Shown here: piece after piece, positions 40,617 to 50,700 of the stretch
How the letters are laid out: each line of letters begins with the position of its first letter
Numbering within the stretch: the first letter of the stretch is position 1
Notes under the pieces: model-generated
The model's input: the letters and a program-made list of their open reading frames with translations, nothing else
Told to the model about the DNA's origin: nothing
The model's database searches: none
Position numbers and translations under genes: made by a program
Assembly (NCBI GenBank): GCA_904396495.1
Contig: CAJFOJ010000036.1
Coordinates: forward strand, 25,021 to 89,020
From: an uncultured Oscillospiraceae bacterium
GTDB lineage: Bacteria; Bacillota; Clostridia; Oscillospirales; Ruminococcaceae
Reading direction: 5' to 3'
DNA: 64,000 nt

Positions 40617-41321
40617 TTACAGAGTGTCTCGGCGCGCCAATTCCCCTAAAAATTCCAACGTGATATCTTTGGCGATAACAGCGGCCTTTGCACAGTTTGC
40701 CTCAAAATTTTCGATTCCTTGATGATCTGCTGTGTCGGTAATCGACCGGATAGCGATAAATAAGACCCGATTCACATAACAAACATGGGCAATGCTCCCC
40801 GTTTCCATATCCACAGATAACGGGGCAAATTTAGCATTAATACGTTCCCGTAAACCGTCGGTTATAAATTGTTCTCCTGTGACCATGCGCCCTAAATAAA
40901 CATGGGGAAGTTTGCCGGAAACCGATTTGGCAACATCGATCATATTCTTATCCACATCAAAATAAATGGAAGGCATCCATGGATGGAATTCCGTCAAAAT
41001 GTCATCCGCCACGTCATGATACGCAACTTGCGTCGAAATCACCGTGTCGAAAAGCTGAATACCTGGATCCATCCCCCCAGCCGTCCCCGCATTAACCAAG
41101 GCGCTCACATCATACCTGTCGATCAAAATTTGGGCGGCAATGGCGGCATTTACTTTGCAAACCCCGCTGTAAAGAGCGACAACCGGCACACCTTCTATCC
41201 ACCCCTCATGAAACTGCAACATTGCTTTTTGAGAAATGGTACAATTTTGGATATGGGGCAAAAACGGCTTTAGTTCTTCGTCGCCCGCGCATATCAGCCC
41301 AATTTTTTTCAAACTGTCCAC
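40617..41321 (-). CDS. mtnN: 5'-methylthioadenosine/S-adenosylhomocysteine nucleosidase
   Basis: Cleaves MTA and SAH to free adenine, recycling by-products of SAM use. 234 residues. Family motifs: ALYSGVCKVNAA, VNAGTAGGMDPG, the substrate glutamate in VDMETGSIAHVC and the catalytic aspartate in RSITDTAD. Start is GTG 41321 with GAAGGAAA upstream; a TTG three codons on is also possible. Third gene after a MYG1 gene and an ArsC-like gene. Confidence 0.93.
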   Translation of the reverse strand: MDSLKKIGLICAGDEELKPFLPHIQNCTISQKAMLQFHEGWIEGVPVVALYSGVCKVNAAIAAQILIDRYDVSALVNAGTAGGMDPGIQLFDTVISTQVAYHDVADDILTEFHPWMPSIYFDVDKNMIDVAKSVSGKLPHVYLGRMVTGEQFITDGLRERINAKFAPLSVDMETGSIAHVCYVNRVLFIAIRSITDTADHQGIENFEANCAKAAVIAKDITLEFLGELARRDTL

Positions 41322-41348
41322 CTTCTGCTTTCCTTCAAAAATGCCATC

Positions 41349-41702
41349 CTATTTGACTAGTTCCCACTGCTGCGGACGAAACCCAATCAATACAATATCC
41401 TCGCCGATGAGCAAGGGGCGCTTAACAAGCATCCCATTTGAAGCCAAAATTGCAAACTTCTCCTCCTCGCTCATAGATGGAAGCTTATCCTTGAGTCCCA
41501 TAGACCGGTACACCATACCGCTGGTGTTAAAAAATTTTTGCAGGGGTTGTCCGCTCATAGCCACCCATTTTTTCAGTTCATCCTCCGTGGGATTCCGTTC
41601 CACAATATGACGGGCGTCGTATTCAATCCCGTTTTCGTCCAGCCATTTTTTCGCCTTTTGACAGGTGCTGCATTTGGGATATTCCAAAAATAAATACCGC
41701 AT
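41349..41702 (-). CDS. ArsC/Spx-family thioredoxin-fold protein
   Basis: 117 residues. The N-terminal redox motif is YPKCSTCQKAKKW (C10-x-x-C13) followed by WLDENGIEYDARHIVERNPT, and later GMVYRSMGLKDKL and RPLLIGE. This fits the YffB/ArsC/Spx group, which includes arsenate reductases and Spx/MgsR regulators. The Cys-x-x-Cys and lack of an Arg-rich arsenate loop favour a general ArsC-like label. AAAAGGAG precedes ATG 41702. It starts 5 bases after the MYG1 stop. Confidence 0.9.
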   Translation of the reverse strand: MRYLFLEYPKCSTCQKAKKWLDENGIEYDARHIVERNPTEDELKKWVAMSGQPLQKFFNTSGMVYRSMGLKDKLPSMSEEEKFAILASNGMLVKRPLLIGEDIVLIGFRPQQWELVK

Positions 41703-41707
41703 TACAC

Positions 41708-42580
41708 TTACTCCTTTTCTGAACTCATTTTCTGCCGCTGCGCCTCTTTGCAGGCAGTTACACAAACTTCCTCCGTATCTCCTGCTACTAAAAACCTCCC
41801 CTTGTGGCAAAAACGCAGGCCGCTGATATTAGAAACGTCTTCCAGCTCATCGTCTTCTTTCCCTGCCCAGGACATCGGAAAAGGGCAGCGCAATGAGCCT
41901 TCCTCTTTTCCGGGAACTGCCTGTGCACAGAAACCTCCCCGTTGGGACGGATAAATGACAAACTGAGCCTCTGACCGAATAACGACAGGCTTCCACGGCG
42001 CATAAACCGGCAGCCTTACTACTGCGTCCTCCATCTTTTGAACCGCTTCTTCCACTACCGTATCCGCTCGAAACTGGCTGCACAAAAACCCCAGCTTTCG
42101 CTCCAATACCGTTTGCGCAAACTGGACTGCTTTCCAAAAATTTCGGTCACCATCTATATTTTCATCCCAATAGGGGTTAAATGAACCGATGATACTAGCC
42201 AGCATATTCCCGCAGCCGGTATTGTCGTCCAAGTCCAAAGGTTGGACAAAGGATTCATCAAACCTTTTCACAGCTTCTGGGATTTTATCTTCTGCGCATT
42301 TTGATGCAAAAAGCTGAGACCCAAATTTGCGCCACAACAGCCCAAACGCTGCATAGGGTACCCCATTATCTCGGACAGGCGCATCCTCCTGATGGTGATC
42401 AAATTCCCCTCTCCCAATATCATAAATAATACCATTAGCATTTTTCGGTATTTCCATTACTCTTTGTATCTGAATTTCTGGCCAAAGCATCCGCACAAGC
42501 GCCGTTGAAAACACATCATCGGCATGAAAGCGCCCGGCATGGGTATATCCTATCTTAAAACATTGGTCTTTTGGCAGCAT
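41708..42580 (-). CDS. MYG1 family protein (predicted DHH-like nuclease/phosphoesterase)
   Basis: 290 residues. The family opens with IGYTHAGRFHADDVFSTALV, with metal-binding His/Asp residues, and continues YDIGRGEFDHHQEDAPVRDN; FAASVLQPL-type segments are replaced by ESFVQPLDLDDNTGCGN. Eukaryotic MYG1 is an RNA exonuclease; the bacterial role is unknown. First gene of a three-gene operon with the ArsC-like gene and mtnN. Confidence 0.88.
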   Translation of the reverse strand: MLPKDQCFKIGYTHAGRFHADDVFSTALVRMLWPEIQIQRVMEIPKNANGIIYDIGRGEFDHHQEDAPVRDNGVPYAAFGLLWRKFGSQLFASKCAEDKIPEAVKRFDESFVQPLDLDDNTGCGNMLASIIGSFNPYWDENIDGDRNFWKAVQFAQTVLERKLGFLCSQFRADTVVEEAVQKMEDAVVRLPVYAPWKPVVIRSEAQFVIYPSQRGGFCAQAVPGKEEGSLRCPFPMSWAGKEDDELEDVSNISGLRFCHKGRFLVAGDTEEVCVTACKEAQRQKMSSEKE

Positions 42581-42769
42581 AAACGATTTTTATCCTTTCT
42601 GATAGTAGGATATTACAATTCTATCCCCAAATAGTTCATTTAACCTCTAAAGACGCCGAACTGGGCAAATTGTGAAGCATTTTACAGTCAAGAGATTCAA
42701 TTGGACTTTACAATCCAAAGTTTCTAACAATTCCATTGTATGGCATTTCCTATAAAATGTAAATAGCAA

Positions 42770-42799
42770 AAAAGAACTCTCCCGTAGGAGAGTTCTTTT
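42770..42799 (-). terminator. Terminator after the giant surface-protein locus
   Basis: AAAAGAACTCTCC and GGAGAGTTCTTTT form a 13-bp perfect stem with a 4-base loop; the minus strand continues in TTTTTTG. The rest of 42581-42815 is AT-rich with nothing seen. Confidence 0.92.
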
Positions 42800-42815
42800 C
42801 ATTTTTGGAAAGGGA

Positions 42816-44591
42816 TTATAAAATCACTGTACCGGAACCCGATCCGCCATCGCCCCATCCGCTAATTTCCGAGCCGCCCACATCGAGACTAGCATCCTTA
42901 CCGATTGCTTCGATTTCATCGATAAAGAGCCAGCCCCAAGTGCCGTCTGCCTTCGGTGCAAAGGGATCTTCAATTTCATAGGCATCTGGCGTAAAGGAAA
43001 ATCTTAATCCATAAGCTACAACAGGAGAATCAAAAGTAATAGATTCTTCATAAACCTTATTGTCTCCAGTACTTTCTCCTTTAAAGTTAGCAGTCTTAAC
43101 TTCTGACCATGCACCTTCAGCATCTTTTGCTTCAACTTTAACTGCTTTTGGTACATAAGCCATAATGGGGAGATTCTGGATGAAGCCAAGATTAATAGAT
43201 TCTATGGATTTTCCTCCGCCCAAATCGTCAAAGGTCAAAACAATTTCAGGGTTTTTAGTCAATCCAACATAAGCCGGATTGCTCCAATCCAGTCCGCTAC
43301 CATTTGTAGTAGCTTTGATACCATCGGTCAATCTTGAACCGTTGGCATCAGGATGTTCTGGTTGGAATTGGCCGTCACCTTCGGTAATGTTGGTGGTATA
43401 GGTAACCCCCAACAAAACATTGGAGGTTTCAGTAGGAGCCGGAATCGCCATTGTACCGTCAACTGCACCTTCAGGAGCTTTAGAAGAAGCATTAATTTCA
43501 TCTAAGGCAGTACCCCAAGCTCCTTCACGTTTGGTCGTGGTAATTCTGAGCTTAGAAGCAGAAATTGCCTCACCATCTGCAACTCCAAGAACAATATCCT
43601 TATGAGTACCTGCATCTTCAAAATCACCGTCAAATACAGTAACCCATTCGTCTGAACCGTTCTGAATTTCAACTTTCACATGAGAAGGGGTGCGCATCAA
43701 TGCACCATCCTGTTCAAACCATTTGGTACCGATGACAATGCTTCTAATCTCTTTCACGCCGTTCAAATCGAAGGTCATATCAAAAGGTGTATTACCGGTA
43801 GCAACAATTCCATCCTGGGTACCTGCAGTCGGCTCCTCAATGCGCTGTCCATCCGTCAGATAAGTCAGCATAGACGGTTTTGCTGTAGGATTATTCCCCA
43901 GATCACCATAGAAGAAAGCGCCATCAGGGAGTGTAGTGGTAAAGGGAATGTTTAAAAGGAGATTATCTGAGGTTACAGGGGATTCATTCACCACGATTTC
44001 AAAGTCCTTCTGATAAGGGCCATCAGCCGCACCATTTATTACTTGTGCGGTAATAATAACCGTACCGGCAGTTGTAGTTTTCAGCACGTTGCCTTCAATA
44101 GTAGCACCAGTGGTACCTGCATTCTTAACTAACCATCTAATTTGCTTGTTAGTTGCGTTATCCGGGATTACTGTTCCGGTTAAGGTCAAATCTTCACCGA
44201 CAGTGGCCTTCGTCGGTACGTCAATAATGTCCACTACTGGTGAGATTAATTTCTTGTAGGGAGTTATACCTGCAGTCGGTTCGGCATTTACCACTATTTC
44301 TCCCAACCCAACCGAGTTAGAACCCGTGAAAGAAAATCTTATTCCTGTTGCAGTAATAGCTTCATTTGAAACCAAATAATAGTTTTCCCCTCTTGAGGAA
44401 TTTCTATATATACATCTCCACTCGTCGTTAATTTTGACCTCTATTTTTACGTTGCTAGGAGAAGATAGATTATAGTCATCTGAGTCGACTGGATTAATAA
44501 AAATTTCTTTAAAGGTCATAGGAGTATTGTCTTTCTCAAAAGTCAGAACCAAAGGCTCAATATACTTTAGCCCTTGCCAACCAACTGGCAT
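42816..44591 (-). CDS. C-terminal fragment of the giant surface protein, out of frame with its parent
   Basis: 591 codons from the first in-frame ATG, but the frame is open back to about 44793 with the peptide GVEEEGPDGPSSST then SLIAGETYTCNFPNRDAND, which supplies the missing start of a discoidin-like module. There is no ribosome site near 44591. Modules in order: discoidin-like (to ~44255), BIG-type (~44240-43975, TGATIEGNVLKTTTAGTV), two more discoidin-like (~43960-43460, ~43430-42880), then a glycine-rich end GGSEISGWGDGGSGSGTVIL. No sorting motif or catalytic domain. It is most simply the tail of the gene that ends at 44773, lost by a frameshift. Confidence 0.8.
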   Translation of the reverse strand: MPVGWQGLKYIEPLVLTFEKDNTPMTFKEIFINPVDSDDYNLSSPSNVKIEVKINDEWRCIYRNSSRGENYYLVSNEAITATGIRFSFTGSNSVGLGEIVVNAEPTAGITPYKKLISPVVDIIDVPTKATVGEDLTLTGTVIPDNATNKQIRWLVKNAGTTGATIEGNVLKTTTAGTVIITAQVINGAADGPYQKDFEIVVNESPVTSDNLLLNIPFTTTLPDGAFFYGDLGNNPTAKPSMLTYLTDGQRIEEPTAGTQDGIVATGNTPFDMTFDLNGVKEIRSIVIGTKWFEQDGALMRTPSHVKVEIQNGSDEWVTVFDGDFEDAGTHKDIVLGVADGEAISASKLRITTTKREGAWGTALDEINASSKAPEGAVDGTMAIPAPTETSNVLLGVTYTTNITEGDGQFQPEHPDANGSRLTDGIKATTNGSGLDWSNPAYVGLTKNPEIVLTFDDLGGGKSIESINLGFIQNLPIMAYVPKAVKVEAKDAEGAWSEVKTANFKGESTGDNKVYEESITFDSPVVAYGLRFSFTPDAYEIEDPFAPKADGTWGWLFIDEIEAIGKDASLDVGGSEISGWGDGGSGSGTVIL

Positions 44592-44754
44592 TTCGGATTC
44601 GGCATATGGCTTCTGAGAAATTACACCGTTTGTTAATCTGGTGTGATCTCTATCACTATATCCAGGATACCATCCGGTGGAAGTGTCAATCTTATCGTCG
44701 TTGGCATCTCTATTTGGAAAATTACAAGTATAAGTCTCGCCAGCAATAAGACTG

Positions 44755-44792
44755 GTAGAAGAAGAGGGACCATCAGGTCCCTCTTCTTCTAC
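44755..44792. repeat. Perfect 17-bp inverted repeat at the frameshift, stop codon in the loop
   Basis: GTAGAAGAAGAGGGACC and its exact reverse complement are separated by 4 bases (ATCA on the plus strand). The TGA that ends the long frame (44775-44773) lies in this loop. No T-run follows, so it is not an ordinary terminator. Confidence 0.9.
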
Positions 44793-47700
44793 TCCAAACG
44801 CGGATCTCAGCCAGGTTGCGCCAGCCGTTGACCTTATCGATCGTTACTTTCACGTACTGAGCGGTAACAGGCTCATCGGAATTTACCATAATGGTTTCAA
44901 CGCCAACATCCCCATGAGTGTGGTTGATCGCGCCGAATTCTTTCCAATCATCAGCGCCAGTAGAGGAGTAAGAAATCATACCAGTTTCAACAGGGCTGAC
45001 ACCATCAGTTCCTTTCAAAGTATCGATGGTGACACGTTCAAAGGACTTCTCTTCCCCTAAATCGATCACAACATCAAGAGTGGAAGCGTCAGTACCGCCG
45101 AGAACATGGAACGTTACAAATCCCGCATCACCATAACTAGTCGAGTTAGGAGTGATGTCATCGGTCAGTTTCACGCCGTCATCACGGGCTGAACCCGAGA
45201 AGTTCAATTCCAAACCTTCAGTGGATGTGAAGGTGTAGGAAGCACCCTTTGCAATATTGGTGAGATCAGTTGTGGCCTCTACAACGCAAGCCGTGCTCGT
45301 CACCTTGCTAGGAAGCATACCCGCTTGGGTGTTGGTGATCTCCACTTTATAGGTTGCAGTTTCAGTTGTATAAGCGGTAAAGCTGTATGTGCTGCTGGTG
45401 GCTCCTTGAATGGCCACATCATCCTTATACCACTGATAGGACAAAGTGCCTGCGGAAACGGTAGCGCCTACACTAAGCTCTACGGTCTCCCCTACATCTA
45501 CAGTCTTGCTGGCCTCCAAATCAGTAGTAATTGTGGGAGTTTCCGCCGATTCGGTGGGAGCTTCCAGCGTACCGTCAGCAGGAGAACCATCAGCCTCAGC
45601 CAATACGTCGATACCGGTCAGGATAACCGCTAGTGCGTTACCTTGGCGAGCATAGAAGGTAAATCTCAAGCCAGAAGCTGTGATAGGCTCCTCAGAGGTA
45701 AATACCAATGTCTTCGCCGTTCCATCTGTACCAGTTGTATCCAAGCCCGTTACGTCGGCAATTTCAGCCCAAACGCCGCCAAGGTTTGCCTCGATGGTGA
45801 CGTGCTCCGGATAACCGTCTGCAGCATTCCAAACTGTCTGTTTCAACAGGTCGATGTTGATCTGGCTAAAGGTTATTTCATCATCCAGGTTGAAGCAAAT
45901 GTCTTTGTTGAGACCCTCTGGTCTAGTAGTCGCCAATGTCACATATCCAAACTGATTACAATCGGCAGTAGGGGGAACTACGCCGTCGGTCAGCGAGGTA
46001 GAGAACATCGGGTGGTCATAGGTAGAGCTAAAGTAACCGAAATTATCTCTATTGATGTCGGTGGTAAAGGACTCGCCAAAGATCAGGCTATTGCTGATTG
46101 TAACGGCCTCCGACCAAACGCCATCTGTATTGGTGAACTGTTTAGCAACGCCGCCATCCACAAAGGAGAAGCTGGTTACGTCACTGGCAACGGTAAACTT
46201 GCTGTCAGCATAGGAAACCTTCGCGATATTTTCGCTGTCGTTATAGCCGTTAACAAATTTGACTTCAGGTGTTCCCGTTGCAGTATAAGCGATCTCACTA
46301 GAAACCGGAGGCTCTTCACCATTATCGATACCGAGAATTTCGATTTCGTCAAAGTAAAGACCGTTGCTCCAAGGACGAACTACTACACGAACCTGCTGAG
46401 CCTTAACCGTACCATTATCGGGTAAAACAGCTTTGTAAGTGTCGCCGCCAAAAGTTCCTTCACCAGTCGGGTATGTGATTGAATCTGGAGAAGCAACTAG
46501 CTGTTTCCACTCGCTCCCATCAAAGTATTCTAAGCGGAAATTCTTAGGGGCATAAATATAATAGTCCGTCATGTAATAACCGCTCAGTTGAATACCGTTA
46601 ATGTCATATTCCGCGCCCAAATCAAATTCAATTATAGTGTCAAGATCGGGATTGTCAACTCTCATATGAGCGTAGGAAAGATCAGAATAGTCGCCATTGC
46701 CGTATACGCCATCAGTGTACTCAGTGCCCGTAGTGGGATGATCCGCATCCCAATCAGCATGCTGGGAGGTAATGGTGTAGGACTTATCCAAAGCTATATT
46801 AGTAAATTCTACAGCCGAAGCTTCATTTACCGTAATAGTAAAGTCCTTAGTATAATCAGTATCCTCAGCAGCGCCGTTGGTAATGGTCGCGGTCACTGTG
46901 ACAGTGCCTGCAGCCGTGGTCTTCAGGGTGCTACCCTCGATGGTAGCACCTGTTTCACCAGCGTCTTTGACAGACCAAACAATCGTCTTGTTGGTAGCGT
47001 TGTCAGGAGTAACCGTTCCAGTCAACTCAAGGTCTGTTCCGGCAGTAGCCTCAGCGGGAACTCCAGTAATATCAGTTACTGCAACATAGGCAGGAGCCTC
47101 AGGAGCCTCTAAAGTGCCATCGATAGCGCCTGTCGCAGCATCAGCGAGTACCTCGATTTCGTTGAGGGCAATACCCGGCCAACCGGTTCCCTGAGCCACA
47201 AAGCTAAATCTCAGCTGGCTTGCAGTGATAGCCGTGTCGCTGCTGAAAACAAAGACTTTGTTCTGTTTCAGATCCTGATTATCTTCCTTGTTTTCAAACA
47301 AAACAACCCACTGATCGTCGATATAAGCTTCGATCTTAATCTTTTTGGGGGTGGTGCCCAAGATCTGATTCTCCGGAGAAGCCACCTTCTGCTGATACAG
47401 GGTAGAAATCGTGATCTGCCTGAAGGTATCCTGACCAGGATCCAGGTCATAGACGAACGATTGAACCGGATGATCCTCATTGTTGTAGAAGAGAACTACA
47501 CCACACTTATCAGGATGTTCCGATTCATTATCACTGCTTCCTGAAATAGTGTTAGGAGTCGGCTTTTCTCCATCAGTCAGCCATTTGTTAGCATCTTCCA
47601 CAAAAGCGGCCTCGCCATAAGACTCTTTTTCCACAGTAGTAGAAGTCCAAGTCTTGCCAGCCAGCAGGTTTCCGCTTTCAACCGGAACTTCAGGAGCCTC

Positions 47701-50700
47701 TAAAGTACCATCGATAGCGCCTGTCGCAGCATCAGCGAGTACCTCGATTTCGTTGAGGGCAACGCCTGGCCAACCAATGCCTGCGCCTTCTCTGCCTTGG
47801 CCGGCAAAGCTGAATCTCAACTGGGTAGCGGTAATAGGCGTATCGCTGCTGAATACAAAGTTCTTGCTCTCATTAGCATTAGCATAAGGCTCCGCATTTT
47901 CAAACAACGTCACCCATTCGCCGTTCACTTCTGCTTCAATCTTGATCGTCTTGGGCGTTGAGCCGACTATTGTATCGCCAGCAGCCGCATACAAGGTGGA
48001 AATCTGAATTTGTTTAAAGGTATTTTTACCGTCTTCCAAATCATAGACAAACGACTGGAGAGGCTTATCGGTGCTGTGATAGAAGAGCACAACGCCACCA
48101 TTTGCATGGAACTCTTCCGTATAGTCATCAACTACCGGTTTTTCACCATCTGTCAACCACTGACTTGCATTTTCTGAAAGCGGCTTGTCGAAAAGGCTCT
48201 GGGTTGTAACGGTAGTAGAAGTCCAAGTCTTGCCAGCCAGCAGATTATCAGATGTAACTACAGGAGCTTCCTTTACCGTAATGGTAAAGTCCTTGGTAAA
48301 GTCAGCATCCTCGGCAGCGCCGTTTGTGATAGTCGCAGTTACAGTGACAGTACCCGCAGCCGTGGTTTTCAGCACATTGCCTTCAATAGTAGCACCTGTT
48401 TCACCAGCATCTTTGACAGACCAAACAATTGTCTGGTTAGTAGCAGTCGCAGGAGCAACTGTTCCAGTCAACTCAAGATCCGTTCCAGCAGTAGCCTCGG
48501 TGGGAACACCGGTAATGTCAGTTACCGCTTCAAAGACTGCCTCGCCCCAAACGCGGATTTCAGCCAAGCTGCGCCAGCCGCTGACTCCGTTGAGCGTTAC
48601 TTTCACATACTGAGCGGTAACAGGCTCTTCGGAATTTACCATAATGGTTTCGATGCCAACGTCGCCATGAGTGTGGTTGATCGCGCCGAACTCAGTCCAA
48701 TCACTGTCGTCCATGGAGTAAGAAACCATACCGGTTTCGATAGGATTAACCCCGTCAGTGCTCTTCAAAGTATCGATGGTGACGCGCTTGAAGGACTTCG
48801 CTGCTCCCAAATCGATCACAATGTCAAGAGTGGAAGCATCAGAGCCTTCCTTAACATGGAAGGTAACAAATCCCGGATCACCATAGGTAGTTGTGTTAGG
48901 AGTGATATCATCGGTCAGTTTAACACCATCATCGATGGCAGAACCAGAGAAGTTCAACTCCTTACCTTCAGTGGATGTGAAGGTATAGGAAGCGCCCTTA
49001 GCAATGTTCACTAGATCCGTTACAGCTGATACAACACAAGCTGTACTGGTCACCTTGCTGGGGAGCATACCCTCTTTTGTATTGGTAACCTCTACTTTAT
49101 AGGTTGCAGTTTCTGCTGTAAAGGCCTGGAAGCTGTAAGTACTGCTGGTAGCTCCCGTAATGGGCTCATCATTTTTATACCATTGATAGGTCAAGGTGCC
49201 GCCGTCAGAAACAGAAGCCTCTACCGCCAGTTCAACGGTCTCGCCTACCTCTACAGTTTTGCTGGCCTCCAAATCAGTAGTAATTACAGGGGTTTCCGCC
49301 ACTTCGCTGGGAACTTCCAACGCGCCGTCAGCAGGAGAACCATCCGCTTCCGCCAATACGTCGATACCGGTCAGGATGACCGCTTGTGCATTACCCTGGC
49401 GAGAATAGAAAGTAAATCTCAGGCCGGAAGTCGTAATGGGTTCCTCAGAGGTAAATACCAACGTCTTCGGCGTCCCGTCTGTACCAGTTGTATCCAAACC
49501 TGTTACGTCGGCGATTTCAGCCCAAACGCCGTCAAAGTTCGCTTCAATGGTAACGTGCTCCGGATAGCCGTCCGCAGCATTCCAAATGTACTGTTTCAAG
49601 AAATCAATATTAATCTGCTTAAAAGTGATCTCGTGATCCAGGTTGAAGCAAATATCTTTGTTGATGCCTTCCGGTCTGGTAGTCGCCATGTTCACATATC
49701 CAAACTGATTGCAATCGGCAGTCGGAGGAACCACCCCATCGGTCAGCGATGTGAAGAACATCGGGTTGTCATAGGTAGAACTAAAGTAACCGAAATTATC
49801 TCTATTGATGTCGGTGGTGAAGGATTCGCCAAAGATCAGGCTCTTGCTGATTTCAACGGCATCCGACCAAACGCCGTCTGTGTTGGTGAACTGTTTGGCA
49901 ACGCCACCATCCACAAAGGAGAAGCTGGTCACATCGCCTGCTACGGTGAACTTGCCGTCAGCGTAGGAGACTTTGGCAAGGCTCTCTTCGTCGTTTAAGC
50001 CGTTGACAAATTTAACCTCAGGTGTGCCTGTTGCAGTGTAATCAATTGTGCTGCTCACAGGAGGAGTTACAGAACCACCTGTCAACTCGCCATCAGCAGT
50101 TGCGTCGGTAGCCTCAGCCAAAGCTTCGATTTCAGCAATCGAAATACCTTTTACATCACCGGTCCAAGCATGGAACCAGAATCTAAGTCCGGTGGCGGTA
50201 ATGGATGTGCCGTCGGCAGTCTTGAAGACTAAGTCTTTACCTACGGTGTTGTCACCGCGCAGCCCTTCGCCATCATAAATAGTCTGCCACTCTCCGTCAA
50301 TCTCTGCCGCAATAGTAACATGATCCGCAAGACCATCGGTTGCTCCCCATGGGCCACCAAGGCGGAAAGCTAAATTGATCTGCTCAAAGGTAATGGGCTC
50401 ATCAAGATCAAAAGTGAAGTCAGGCGCGCCGTCTGGAGCCTTATCGTTGAAGTAAAGGACATCCGGTAGTTTCTCTTCATATGCTACGTCAACCGCAGGC
50501 TTCAAGCCATCTGTCAACATTCCAAGGGCGCCATCCAACAACGGCAACTCGGGATTTTCCTCCTCATGATGCCAGTACGCGAAATAGTAGGTATTGATAT
50601 CTGTAGTAGGCGCAATACCATACAACAGATTATCGCTCTCAACGGGAGGTTCTTCTCCATTCTCCACGGTCACAACACAAGTCGTACTAGTTGCCGAGGC

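Noticed and set aside
44755..44792. Hairpin considered as the transcription terminator of the giant gene
   Set aside because: No T-run on the minus strand, and coding sequence of the same module type continues for 2 kb to a genuine terminator at 42770.
45643..49998. Several 140-270-codon plus-strand frames
   Set aside because: Antisense to the repeated adhesin gene; they recur in matching positions only because the coding repeats do.
44798..50060. Long repeats considered as a CRISPR array or insertion sequences
   Set aside because: Repeats are in-frame protein modules of 190-500 residues without spacers, transposase or terminal inverted repeats.
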